This document shows positions 1 through 8,992 of a DNA stretch of 56,183 nt, one piece after another; positions within the stretch are counted from its first letter, which is position 1; the number at the start of each line of letters is the position of its first letter. A program made the translations under genes and the position numbers. Source of the stretch: Deltaproteobacteria bacterium (GTDB lineage Bacteria; Bdellovibrionota; JACOXK01; 2-02-FULL-40-11); assembly GCA_016198185.1 (NCBI GenBank), contig JACQJD010000080.1, forward strand, positions 1 through 56,183, read 5' to 3'. Under the pieces are notes generated by a model. The model was not told where the DNA came from. It ran no database searches and worked only from the letters and a program-made list of their open reading frames with translations.

Positions 1-58
1 ATTTACAGAAATGGGGTTCTTTTGTAGAAGTGGAATGCGGTTTGCATGATAGCAGCCT

Positions 59-98
59 GTCATTCTGAGGCCCGTAGGGCCGAAGAATCCCGTCGTCT
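59..98. repeat. Partial copy of intergenic GTCATTCTGAG...CGAAGAATCCC repeat
   Basis: GTCATTCTGAGGCCCGTAGGGCCGAAGAATCCCGTCGTC is nearly identical to 9811-9849 (GTCATTCTGAGGGCCAAAGGCCCGAAGAATCCCATCGTC). Confidence 0.7.
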
Positions 99-140
99 TT
101 AACTCTGGTTTACAGGGCCGTTATCATGAAGGAGGAACGA

Positions 141-1253
141 ATGGAAAATATAATTTACTTGAAAAAGCGTAAGATGAATCTCAGCATTCGTCTTTGGCTG
201 GCGCTGATGGTTGTCATGTCATCTGCGATGTCACTGCCACTGTGGGGACAGGAAGAAGAAGCTCCTTCGAAAACCAATTACCACCCCTTGGTTTACGATA
301 ATGTGTCTCTTACGATGGATAACATTCATTATACTATTGAACGGATTGATGGGTTTATTCAAAAATTTAAAACCAAACGGGTTTCGCAGGGTGCCACAGC
401 GATGATGGCGGATGACCTTTCGGCAACTGTAATGTTTGCCAATGGCTGTTTAAGTCCTATTTTTGTTTCCTTAGATCGAAAATGTTTAGATCTCTCCTCT
501 CAAGATAAGGAAATTATTGAGGGCTCACGACTCAGACTGGATGAAGTGATGCTCACGTTTGAAAATTTTCAAGAGGCTGTGGATAACGGCAGAGTCCCTC
601 CGCATTCTTTTTTAAATATTTTAATCTCTGAAAAAACGAAATTAGAATCTATTCGAGACTCATTATTTCAAATTCTGGAGAAGAAAGATGTGGCCTCGAC
701 ATCGAAAAATAATTCTAGTGACGTGCTGATCCAAACTTCAGATGGCAAAACCCATTATCATCCCATTATTTATTATGGGGTTTCATCAACACTTTACAAT
801 ATTAAAAATCACCTCAAAAATCTCGAAACATTTATTAAGCTCTATGAAACCCGAGGCAAGCCCGGTGATGTTATCTTTGATAGAGATGTCGTCTTTGCCA
901 TTTCCGATGGATGGACATCACAGATTTACATGGGTAGTCAATCGCTTAAGCCTTTAAAAGCAGCGGTTGAAACCCATGTTATTGAGCTTTGCGAAGAAGA
1001 TCAAAAAATTATTGAAGACGCATTAGCTGAATTCAAAGCTATTGAGAATAAATTTCGTGATTTTACAACGGCTATTGAGGGAGGGAAGGCGGAACCTGAA
1101 GATTTCTTGGTAGTGTTGCGTTCCGCCAAAGATGAATTACGTAGCCCCTGGAGCAAGTTGGTTAAAATTATCTACAAAGATGCTCGAATCAAAAGGATTG
1201 CTGCTGTGAAAGAAAGTTTTCCTGAAGAACTCCCATTATTTCAAGAGGAATAA
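141..1253 (+). CDS. Putative secreted protein with two homologous ~140 aa repeats
   Basis: ORF 126-1253; ATG at 141 follows GGAGG; hydrophobic N-terminal segment; internal duplication (NYHPLVYDNVS... / HYHPIIYYGVS...). Family not recognised. Confidence 0.75.
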   Translation: MENIIYLKKRKMNLSIRLWLALMVVMSSAMSLPLWGQEEEAPSKTNYHPLVYDNVSLTMDNIHYTIERIDGFIQKFKTKRVSQGATAMMADDLSATVMFANGCLSPIFVSLDRKCLDLSSQDKEIIEGSRLRLDEVMLTFENFQEAVDNGRVPPHSFLNILISEKTKLESIRDSLFQILEKKDVASTSKNNSSDVLIQTSDGKTHYHPIIYYGVSSTLYNIKNHLKNLETFIKLYETRGKPGDVIFDRDVVFAISDGWTSQIYMGSQSLKPLKAAVETHVIELCEEDQKIIEDALAEFKAIENKFRDFTTAIEGGKAEPEDFLVVLRSAKDELRSPWSKLVKIIYKDARIKRIAAVKESFPEELPLFQEE

Positions 1254-1263
1254 AAATAGTTTT

Positions 1264-2709
1264 TTATTCCAATTTATAATTTTTTCCGTCATCAGCTTTA
1301 GAGGCCTTCTCAACAGTAGCATTTCCACTCCTAATGGTCTCCGTTCTCATTTTTATGTTTTTATCGGTGGCACTGCCCGTGATGATACAGCTGGTTCGAA
1401 TATCGCAGATAACATCAATATTGCTGTTGACCATGGCCCTCCCCTCTGGGCTATTGGCAATCTCTGGGTTTTTAAGCAGTGCTTTTTGTTCTGCTTCCCG
1501 TTTGCTCATCTCCCCTTGCACATCGGAAAGCTCCTTTTGAAGAAGATCGTTTGCGGTATGAAGGATGGCCTGCCGCTTTTTTCTTCCTTCCGTCTGCTCC
1601 ATGGCAACCTTCACATTCGCTGCCAAAAGCCTTAATGCTGCAAAATTTCTGGCGGAGGCTTCTTTCGGAACACAAGGCTCCGTGAGGTCCTCTCCAGGGT
1701 CTTTGATCCCAGCAAGCTCTTCATCTGCCATGGTCTCTAACTCTGATTTCATTTCAGCTAAAATGGTAGGATCAATGACCAAATAAGGGTCCTTCTCTAA
1801 GACCGCCGATATTTCTTCGGCTGCCCGAATGCGATCGTGTCTTGTAAAATCCTTATTTCGAAACACATTCAGACTATCTTGAATGAGTGCCCGTTTTTGA
1901 ATCATGAGGGCATTGTAATCCTCTGCGTTTTGAGCCAAAGCTTTAAAAGCAATGGCTTCATCGACAATGGTAAAATTTGGATTTTGAATCAGGGGATCCA
2001 GTGCTTGAGAAGAAGCATTCGCGGAAGTTTGAAGCGAGGCATTTACTTGCGACAAATTCTGTGGAAGAACGAGAGGTTTCCTCGGTTCTTCTTTCTTAAA
2101 ACGAGATCTTTGATGTTTGAGTGGGTCTACAAAAACAAGAGATGCTTTGGTTTGAATTTGAGCTGCCGCTCTACGGACCTCTGGTTCGGGAAGTATCTGC
2201 ACCTTCATGGGATGTGTGACAGAAGCTGTGACCAAAGGCGAAGTCTCATGACTTTCCTGGTGAAGAGAAGCTCTGGATTCAACATCAACAACCGGTGGCA
2301 CTTCGATATTTCTGGCTGCCAATTCCGTTTGAATTTCTAAAATAGCTTTCTTTCGTTCCGCTTGAGCCTCTTCTTTAAGTTTTGCTTGAAGTTGATAGGC
2401 TACTCGAATCAAGTTTTTTAAATCTGGAAAGAGCTCGTCTATAGGATCTATGGGATCGCCCCCATTGAGGTTTTGGTTATACAAGAGATCCCCTTGGACC
2501 CTGGGGTCAGAACCCGTTTGATAAACTCGGGCTTCTAAGGAAGTACAGAACATCCAAAGAAACAGCATGGCCAAAGGAATCTTCCATTTAAGGCCAGAAG
2601 GTTTCTTGAGCCGGCCCTTGGGATAAAGCGTTAAATCTATCGGTGGACTGACTGGAACTATATTCCAAAAGCAAACTGTGGTTACATCGGTTTCGAACTT
2701 ACATTTCAT
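1264..2709 (-). CDS. Hypothetical exported protein
   Basis: 481 aa ORF with hydrophobic segment IPLAMLFLWMFCTSLEA near the N-terminus; true start may be internal. Confidence 0.65.
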   Translation of the reverse strand: MKCKFETDVTTVCFWNIVPVSPPIDLTLYPKGRLKKPSGLKWKIPLAMLFLWMFCTSLEARVYQTGSDPRVQGDLLYNQNLNGGDPIDPIDELFPDLKNLIRVAYQLQAKLKEEAQAERKKAILEIQTELAARNIEVPPVVDVESRASLHQESHETSPLVTASVTHPMKVQILPEPEVRRAAAQIQTKASLVFVDPLKHQRSRFKKEEPRKPLVLPQNLSQVNASLQTSANASSQALDPLIQNPNFTIVDEAIAFKALAQNAEDYNALMIQKRALIQDSLNVFRNKDFTRHDRIRAAEEISAVLEKDPYLVIDPTILAEMKSELETMADEELAGIKDPGEDLTEPCVPKEASARNFAALRLLAANVKVAMEQTEGRKKRQAILHTANDLLQKELSDVQGEMSKREAEQKALLKNPEIANSPEGRAMVNSNIDVICDIRTSCIITGSATDKNIKMRTETIRSGNATVEKASKADDGKNYKLE

Positions 2710-3192
2710 AAAACACCTCCATCTGAGTGGTTATTCCCAAAATACCTATCTCTTTTTTAAATATGCAAAGGTCGTGCCAAATAAAACAACATGAGAAAAA
2801 ATATTTATTCGCGAGCTCATTTCCGACGGAAAATTAGAATTTCATTAAAATAATTAAAATTTAATGTGTAAAAAAATAAGACATCAAAATGAATTAACCG
2901 ACGGAAACCACTGTGTTTTTTTGATTTTGCCCCCTGTCAAAAGTTAGACAGTTCCCAGCACATCACGCTAAGCTCTTGTATTTTCGAGAGAAACCAAAAC
3001 AACAGGAAGAAACTTTATAAAAAAACAACACGCGTTGTAAAAAAGTTCGACGATCTTTAAATAATAAAAAAAGAAATATTAAAATCTCATTAAATTTTAA
3101 TGTGTGAGCTCTTAAGCAAACATTTAACAGCTTGTGTTTGCCTTTAAGATCCACCGTAAAGAATTATTTTTTTGAACAAACAACCTTCACTA

Positions 3193-4818
3193 TTAATCGA
3201 TGAGATCTAAAAGAGTTTGCCCGACTTTGGTGCTGTGAATATATCCAGAAAATTTTTTGGAAATTTTGGAAGGCCCATAAGACATGATCGGGACGAGGGT
3301 GGATGTATGCGTGCCGGTGCCCCACACCACTTGTTGTTCTTTGGCCATGGCCCGACCCATTAAATTGCACCGGTTTTCAAAACCATACACATAAAATTCT
3401 TTAAAATCATGAATTTTGGGCATCTCTGGATCTCCCAAATATTCATGGTCTTTGATAAAAAAGGTATTGGGTTCTGTTTTTAAAATATTTTGGGCATCTT
3501 CTAAAGAAATTTTAAATTCGCAGTTCTCATTTGTAAGCTTTTGGAGCGCTTGCGGCTTTTGTTCCATTTTAGCAAGTGCTTCAAATTCTTCTAAAATTTT
3601 CTCAAAACTCTTTTTCTGTTTAAAAATCCGATCCAAAACTTCTGGATTTCCAAAGTTAAATTTTGGTGCATACCATGCATTTTTCATGGCATCCCCAGAA
3701 AGAGCTTTTGGTGGAGGTACATTGTTTTTAGAATAACTCAATCCAAACCCCCCTGTTTCATGGTCTGCTGTAACGATTAAAAGCGTATCCCGCCTTCCAG
3801 AAATCCAGTCCATCACGCCACCGATGGCTTCATCAAACGCTAAAAGTTCATGAAGCATCATTCCGGTATCATTATAATGACCGGCATAGTCAATGAGCCC
3901 CCCTTCGATCATTAAAACAAAGCCATGCTTATTTTTTGATAGGACTTCGAGTGCTTTGAGGGACATTTCTTTTAAAGAAGGATAAGGAAAATTCGAGTCT
4001 TGTTGATAAACCCTGGTATCGATCACATAGGGTAAATTGCTGACATCAAAAAATCCCAATACTTTGGCGTGATGGGAAGCGGAAAACGTTTCTAACGCTT
4101 GCCGAGAATAAAGAATGTCATAGCCTGCATTTCTAAATTCTTGAATGAGGTTTCGATCATCTTTTCGCTTGGAAACCAACATCAGCGGTATTTTTTCATT
4201 TCCCATATCCAAATTTTTTGGCAAAAAATGCCGCAGCCCCCCAGCAAAAGCAACGTCGGGTTTTAGCTCTAAAAGATCGAGTGCAATTTCATTTTCAAGA
4301 GAACGATGACGTTGGTGCGCATAGAACCCTGCAGGCGTTGCATGCGTCATTCGCGTATTGGTCACAAAACCAACTGCTTTTCCATGCCGCTTGGCCTTTT
4401 CCAACACCGTTTCACGGCGATTTCCTTCATGGTCTAACCCGACCATCTCTGCACGGGTCCAAGCACCCGTTGCAAGCTGTGTCGCAGAGCCAGCAGAATC
4501 GGTCACCAAATTCTGATGGATGTACGTCCCCATCAGTCCCAGCTCCCCCTCCTGCATCAGCCTCTCCAAATTTAACGTGGCATCCTGGATAGCAGAACCG
4601 GGTGCTTGCTTGGCATATTGCATGGCCAAAGAAATCTGTTGTGGCCCCATGCCATCTCCAATCATCACAATAATATTCTTTGGCCTAAGCGGATTTAAAA
4701 AGAAAAAATAAATCCAAAAGAGCGAAAACAAACTCACCAAAATGAAAAGAGAAACAATAAATTTTCTGAAATTACTGGTGCACGGCTGTACGGAAACACT
4801 CGTAATAAACATGAGCAA
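3193..4818 (-). CDS. Alkaline phosphatase (PhoA family)
   Basis: N-terminal membrane segment; NIIVMIGDGMGPQQ, TDSAGSATQLATG and TADHETGGFG motifs typical of alkaline phosphatases. Confidence 0.92.
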   Translation of the reverse strand: MLMFITSVSVQPCTSNFRKFIVSLFILVSLFSLFWIYFFFLNPLRPKNIIVMIGDGMGPQQISLAMQYAKQAPGSAIQDATLNLERLMQEGELGLMGTYIHQNLVTDSAGSATQLATGAWTRAEMVGLDHEGNRRETVLEKAKRHGKAVGFVTNTRMTHATPAGFYAHQRHRSLENEIALDLLELKPDVAFAGGLRHFLPKNLDMGNEKIPLMLVSKRKDDRNLIQEFRNAGYDILYSRQALETFSASHHAKVLGFFDVSNLPYVIDTRVYQQDSNFPYPSLKEMSLKALEVLSKNKHGFVLMIEGGLIDYAGHYNDTGMMLHELLAFDEAIGGVMDWISGRRDTLLIVTADHETGGFGLSYSKNNVPPPKALSGDAMKNAWYAPKFNFGNPEVLDRIFKQKKSFEKILEEFEALAKMEQKPQALQKLTNENCEFKISLEDAQNILKTEPNTFFIKDHEYLGDPEMPKIHDFKEFYVYGFENRCNLMGRAMAKEQQVVWGTGTHTSTLVPIMSYGPSKISKKFSGYIHSTKVGQTLLDLID

Positions 4819-4870
4819 CTTTTGTATGTAAGAATGTTTGGGTTGTCAAAGACTTCCTTTTCACTCTGTG

Positions 4871-4955
4871 CCCATATCTTGAGATCACATCTTCAGGGAG
4901 TTGGAACGATGGCTCTATATCCCCAACCCCTGAAGATGTGATCTCAAGATATGGG
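4871..4955 (+). repeat. Family-1 conserved-loop hairpin, copy 1
   Basis: Inverted repeat CCCATATCTTGAGATCACATCTTCAGGG with perfect 28 bp complement, then GTTGG/CCAAC closing an 18 nt loop AACGATGGCTCTATATCC. Core shared with 51371-51455. Confidence 0.9.
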
Positions 4956-5009
4956 GAATTGATTGCAAAGATATATTTGATTTAGTAAATTTTTACGAAG
5001 GTATCGATC

Positions 5010-5732
5010 GTGCTTAAAAAACGACCACTTTTGTTTTTGGGCATTTGTGTAGGCATTTATTTTTTGAGCTTTCAGGCAATGTCATTGCCTTTGGCTGAAA
5101 AAGAAACGGCCCATCGTTTAAGTTATCATTTCAACCAACTTTATGATCAGGCCAAAAATCAACGCTGGAAGCAATCCGGACTTAATCTCGGCATTGGTGC
5201 ACTCACGGGCGCAGGTGCCGTTGCCACCTATTACTCTGGAAATGAAAAAACCAAACAAGTAGGCGTCCCTGCTCTCGGTATTTTAAGTGGTATTTTTACT
5301 TTCTATGGAGGATATCTTTTCTTTTCCCCCTCTCCATATGAATCTTGGCTTTCAAATTATCGAAATTTATCTGAGATCCGTGATCCAACCCAACGCAAGG
5401 TAAAAGTGCATTTGGCAGAACAGGAACTTAAATCTTTGGCCCTTCGCAAACGCACCGAACGCTTACTTGCGGCCAGCAGTTATACGGCTTCGGGACTTGG
5501 CATCTTGGGATGGTACACCACCCAAAATCAACGGGACTCTCAATCATTCCTGTTATACCAAAGTGTCGTAATGACCATGGCAGGATTATTTCAATTATTT
5601 CAAAAAAATGACGTTGAAACACAATACCGTTCTTACGAGGAGTGGAAAAAGAATCATAGAACGATCGTCCACTCAAACGCCCCTTCCATTTCACTCACGC
5701 CTGAAGGCCTCACCGCTACACTCTTTTTTTAA
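5010..5732 (+). CDS. Hypothetical membrane protein
   Basis: 240 aa ORF, signal/TM segment at N-terminus and several hydrophobic stretches. Confidence 0.65.
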   Translation: MLKKRPLLFLGICVGIYFLSFQAMSLPLAEKETAHRLSYHFNQLYDQAKNQRWKQSGLNLGIGALTGAGAVATYYSGNEKTKQVGVPALGILSGIFTFYGGYLFFSPSPYESWLSNYRNLSEIRDPTQRKVKVHLAEQELKSLALRKRTERLLAASSYTASGLGILGWYTTQNQRDSQSFLLYQSVVMTMAGLFQLFQKNDVETQYRSYEEWKKNHRTIVHSNAPSISLTPEGLTATLFF

Positions 5733-7372
5733 TAAGAATTCTGATAACGTTGGGTAATCGGTAACCGCCGTCCCATCCCAAACGCTTTCGTTGTAATACG
5801 CAGTCCGGGGGGCGCTTGTCGTCGTTTGTACTCGTTCCGATCAATCCGCTCAACAACTTCTTTCGAAACTTGCGGATCCAACCCTTGTTGAATGATTTTT
5901 GAAACAGAAAGGTGCTCTTCGATATAAGCTTTTAAAATTTTATCCAATGTCGAGTAAGGTGGAAGCGAATCCTCATCCTTTTGATTCGGGCGCAATTCTG
6001 CAGAAGGAGGTTTCACCAAACAATTGGCGGGAATCACTTCTTGCGTACGATTGATGAATTTTGAAATTTCATAGACCATGGTTTTGGGAACATCAGACAA
6101 CACGGCAAGACCTCCCGTCAAATCCCCATACAACGTACAATACCCTGTTGCCAATTCTGATTTATTGCCCGTACTGAGCAACATCGCTTGCCACTGATTT
6201 GAAAGCGCCATGAGCAGCGTTCCTCGAATCCGAGCTTGTATATTTTCTTCCGTTAACGTCGGTCCAACATTCGAAAAAAGCGGCTTCAATGTCTCCAAAA
6301 AGGCTTTATACAAAGGCTCTATGGAAAGGGTATAGATCTTCATGTTTAGATTTTTGGAAAGTGCCTCGGCATCTTGCCGACTTTCTACAGATGAAAACCG
6401 AGACGGCATTAAAATGCCTGTAACCTGTTCATTGCCCAAGGCTCGTACTGCTAAGGTCGCCGTTAAAGCAGAATCCAATCCCCCACTTAAGCCAATCAAC
6501 ACTTTTGAAAAACCACATTTTTGAACATAATCCCGAATCCCCAGTTCCAAAGCCAAAATGACCGCTTCTATTTCGGAAGAAGGAAGCGATCGAATTTCAC
6601 CCACCGACCGATCCACATCTACGACAATGAGATCTTCTTTGAACCTGGCACAGTGTCCAATGATGTCTCCTTTTTCATTCACAGCAAAACTGCCCCCATC
6701 AAAAATGAGTTCATCATTGGCCCCTACTTGATTGACATAAATGCAGGCAATGCCATGTTTTTGAGAAAGCGATTTTAAAACGTTATGGCGGGCGCCCAAC
6801 CTCCCCATCGAAAAAGGAGAGGAAGAAATATTAATTAAAATCGTATTCTTGGCTTTCAACAACCCTTCGAGAGGATCTTTCTCATAAAGCTTTCTTTTTA
6901 AAAATCCTGGATCATTCCAAATATCTTCACAAATAGAAATCGCCAGCGGTTTTGATTTGAACATCATGGAATGTACTTCTTTGGCTGGCTCAAAATGTCT
7001 TGTTTCGTCAAACACATCATAACTGGGTAGCAACGATTTAAAATGCTTGGAAATAATTTTTCCATCTTGAATCAAAGCAGCTGCATTCAAAAAAGGCTTC
7101 CCCGTAGCAGCTGGATTTTTTTCGACATATCCTACAATGGCTGCAATGCCATGAATTTTTTCTGCCATTTGTGTTAAAACGTTTAAATTATCTTCTACAA
7201 AATGTTCTTTATCTAATAAATCCAAAGGTGGGTACCCCACCAAAGAAAGTTCCGAAAACACAATGAGATCTGCTTGTTTCGCTTTTGCCTTCTCAATCTG
7301 ATCCAACATTTTTTGGCAATTCTTTTGAAAGGCACCAATCGTGGGGTTAATTTGACCTAATGCAATCTTCAT
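5729..7372 (-). CDS. nadE: Glutamine-dependent NAD+ synthetase
   Basis: N-terminal nitrilase-type domain (MKIALGQINPTIGAF, ISICEDIWND) plus synthetase P-loop GLSGGLDSALTATLAVRALG. Confidence 0.95.
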   Translation of the reverse strand: MKIALGQINPTIGAFQKNCQKMLDQIEKAKAKQADLIVFSELSLVGYPPLDLLDKEHFVEDNLNVLTQMAEKIHGIAAIVGYVEKNPAATGKPFLNAAALIQDGKIISKHFKSLLPSYDVFDETRHFEPAKEVHSMMFKSKPLAISICEDIWNDPGFLKRKLYEKDPLEGLLKAKNTILINISSSPFSMGRLGARHNVLKSLSQKHGIACIYVNQVGANDELIFDGGSFAVNEKGDIIGHCARFKEDLIVVDVDRSVGEIRSLPSSEIEAVILALELGIRDYVQKCGFSKVLIGLSGGLDSALTATLAVRALGNEQVTGILMPSRFSSVESRQDAEALSKNLNMKIYTLSIEPLYKAFLETLKPLFSNVGPTLTEENIQARIRGTLLMALSNQWQAMLLSTGNKSELATGYCTLYGDLTGGLAVLSDVPKTMVYEISKFINRTQEVIPANCLVKPPSAELRPNQKDEDSLPPYSTLDKILKAYIEEHLSVSKIIQQGLDPQVSKEVVERIDRNEYKRRQAPPGLRITTKAFGMGRRLPITQRYQNSY

Positions 7373-8559
7373 ATATGAAACTCATAATTCCTTAAGTGAT
7401 AAATAGCCGACTTAAAGCCACTTTGAACCATCTTTATCATATACGACTCTGAAAGACTAAAATGGTCGCTGAGAAAAAGAGCATAGTCCTCTGGAAGCGG
7501 ATGAATGAAAATATAATGAATGTCTTTGTTAAATTGTAATTTTTTTTCCAGCTCTTCGCATAAGAGTTTTCGTTTTTCTTCCGGCAAGCCATGGTCTTTA
7601 AAAAATTGATTCACCGTATCCAAGGCAATGATTTTATTTTGCCAAAGACGCTTGGAGGTATGTATTTTTTGCTCAATGAGTTGATAGATTGCCTGAATCA
7701 TCACATAGGAAATACCATAATCGGCCAAGGAACCAATCTCGGGCGTATAGTGATAGGGCTGATGGGTATAAGAAGCCAGAACCAGATCACATTTCATGTC
7801 TTTGGCCACATGGGTGGATAAGGTTTCGCGGATTTCACCATCAAAATAATACAAATTTCCTTGGCGTGATTTTAAAAGATACGGTCGATAGATGGGTGGC
7901 AACGCGGTCGACGCTGCACAAGCTTGAGAAATTTTAACAGAGCCATCATAAATAGCATGGTGTTCCGGCCGAGCTTTAAAATGCTCATATTTACAAAAAA
8001 TAGATTTATTGGAATAATCGAGCTGAGAGGCCACCACAAATAAATCTGAACTTAAATTTTGAAAACAATTGGTCGGCAAGGCAAGACGCATGTATTGTTC
8101 AATCCCGACCGTGGTAAAAAATCCCCCAAACGAAAAAACGTTTTTAATCAAAGACTCCAAAGTACCCGTGGCAACTCCTTTTTTTCGAATTTGAAAAAGG
8201 TGCAATAGCCTTTTAAAATTGGGAAGTGCAATATGAAAAAGATCTCTAAATCCCAGCGGCGGGAGCTTCTTGTTTGCTTTTTTGGGATTGGCGAAGGAAG
8301 CTACAATGTCTCGCAGCGTGTACCCACTGGCGAGCAACGCAACAATAACACTGCCCGCACTGGAGCCCACATAGGTTTGAATGGGAAGCTTCCGTTCGGG
8401 TGGCGTTAGGGATTCCTTTTTGGTCCCCCCTAGGAAATAAAACCCTTTTTTTTCAAGAGCAATGCAGACCCCAATGTGAAAACAAGCAGCTTTAATGGCC
8501 CCCCCTGAGGCCACGAGTGCAATTTTTTGCTTATGCTCAATGTGGATTTTTTTTCTCAT
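7369..8559 (-). CDS. Patatin-like phospholipase
   Basis: SGGAIKAACFHIGVCIAL oxyanion motif, GSSAGS nucleophile elbow, downstream DGEI. Confidence 0.82.
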   Translation of the reverse strand: MRKKIHIEHKQKIALVASGGAIKAACFHIGVCIALEKKGFYFLGGTKKESLTPPERKLPIQTYVGSSAGSVIVALLASGYTLRDIVASFANPKKANKKLPPLGFRDLFHIALPNFKRLLHLFQIRKKGVATGTLESLIKNVFSFGGFFTTVGIEQYMRLALPTNCFQNLSSDLFVVASQLDYSNKSIFCKYEHFKARPEHHAIYDGSVKISQACAASTALPPIYRPYLLKSRQGNLYYFDGEIRETLSTHVAKDMKCDLVLASYTHQPYHYTPEIGSLADYGISYVMIQAIYQLIEQKIHTSKRLWQNKIIALDTVNQFFKDHGLPEEKRKLLCEELEKKLQFNKDIHYIFIHPLPEDYALFLSDHFSLSESYMIKMVQSGFKSAIYHLRNYEFHI

Positions 8560-8614
8560 GAAGAAAGAATTGATTTAACTATAGCGACTTACTATAATCA
8601 AGTGAAAGTCATTT

Positions 8615-8866
8615 ATGGAAAACACAAAGTGGATGCCTCTTTTGGATTATGCAGCAACCAAAGGCATTAGTCTTTCCACCCTACGGCGGCGCATTAAGGC
8701 CAACAAAATTCAATACGAACTTCGAGGGGGAAAATATTATATTTTTGATGACGGCCAGTACCCCATAGAAGACCCTCAGAAGACCATTTCGGATTTAAAA
8801 GAAGAAATCGCAGATCTCAAAACCTACGTTAAGTTTCTGGAAGAAAAAACAGGAACGGCTCAGTAA
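8615..8866 (+). CDS. Small helix-turn-helix DNA-binding protein
   Basis: 83 aa; LDYAATKGISLSTLRRRIKANKIQYELRGGKYYI resembles excisionase/MerR-type HTH, then a coiled-coil tail. Confidence 0.65.
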   Translation: MENTKWMPLLDYAATKGISLSTLRRRIKANKIQYELRGGKYYIFDDGQYPIEDPQKTISDLKEEIADLKTYVKFLEEKTGTAQ

Positions 8867-8885
8867 GTTTTAAAAATCAAAGTCA

Positions 8886-8950
8886 GCCCACTCCAGAATC
8901 TTTCTGAGGCGGCATTGTATTTTCGAGCCTCAAAGATATTTTGGAGTAGC
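8886..8950 (-). repeat. Family-2 conserved-loop hairpin, copy C (loop motif reads on minus strand)
   Basis: CCACTCCAGAATCTTTCTGAGGC pairs imperfectly with GCCTCAAAGATATTTTGGAGTAGC; loop plus closing stem GGCGGCATTGTATTTTCGAGCC is the reverse-complement form of 23329-23349. Confidence 0.75.
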
Positions 8951-8992
8951 CAAAACTTGAAACAACTTTATGGACAACGCGCTTCAAGCCCT

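Noticed and set aside
486-496. 11 nt match AGATCTCTCCT between the family-1 copy 2 stem and the first ORF, as a possible guide-target pair
   Set aside because: Such a short match is plausible by chance in 56 kb on two strands, and copy 1 shows no comparable match.
1334-2340. Plus-strand ORFs within the 1264-2709 gene
   Set aside because: Antisense shadow ORFs without motifs or ribosome-binding sites.
2963-3154. 63 aa minus-strand ORF in the AT-rich intergenic region
   Set aside because: Low-complexity composition, no Shine-Dalgarno, no recognisable protein features.
4871-4955. Family-1 hairpin as an intrinsic terminator
   Set aside because: No U-tract follows the stem, it lies between divergent genes, and the stem is far longer than usual terminators.
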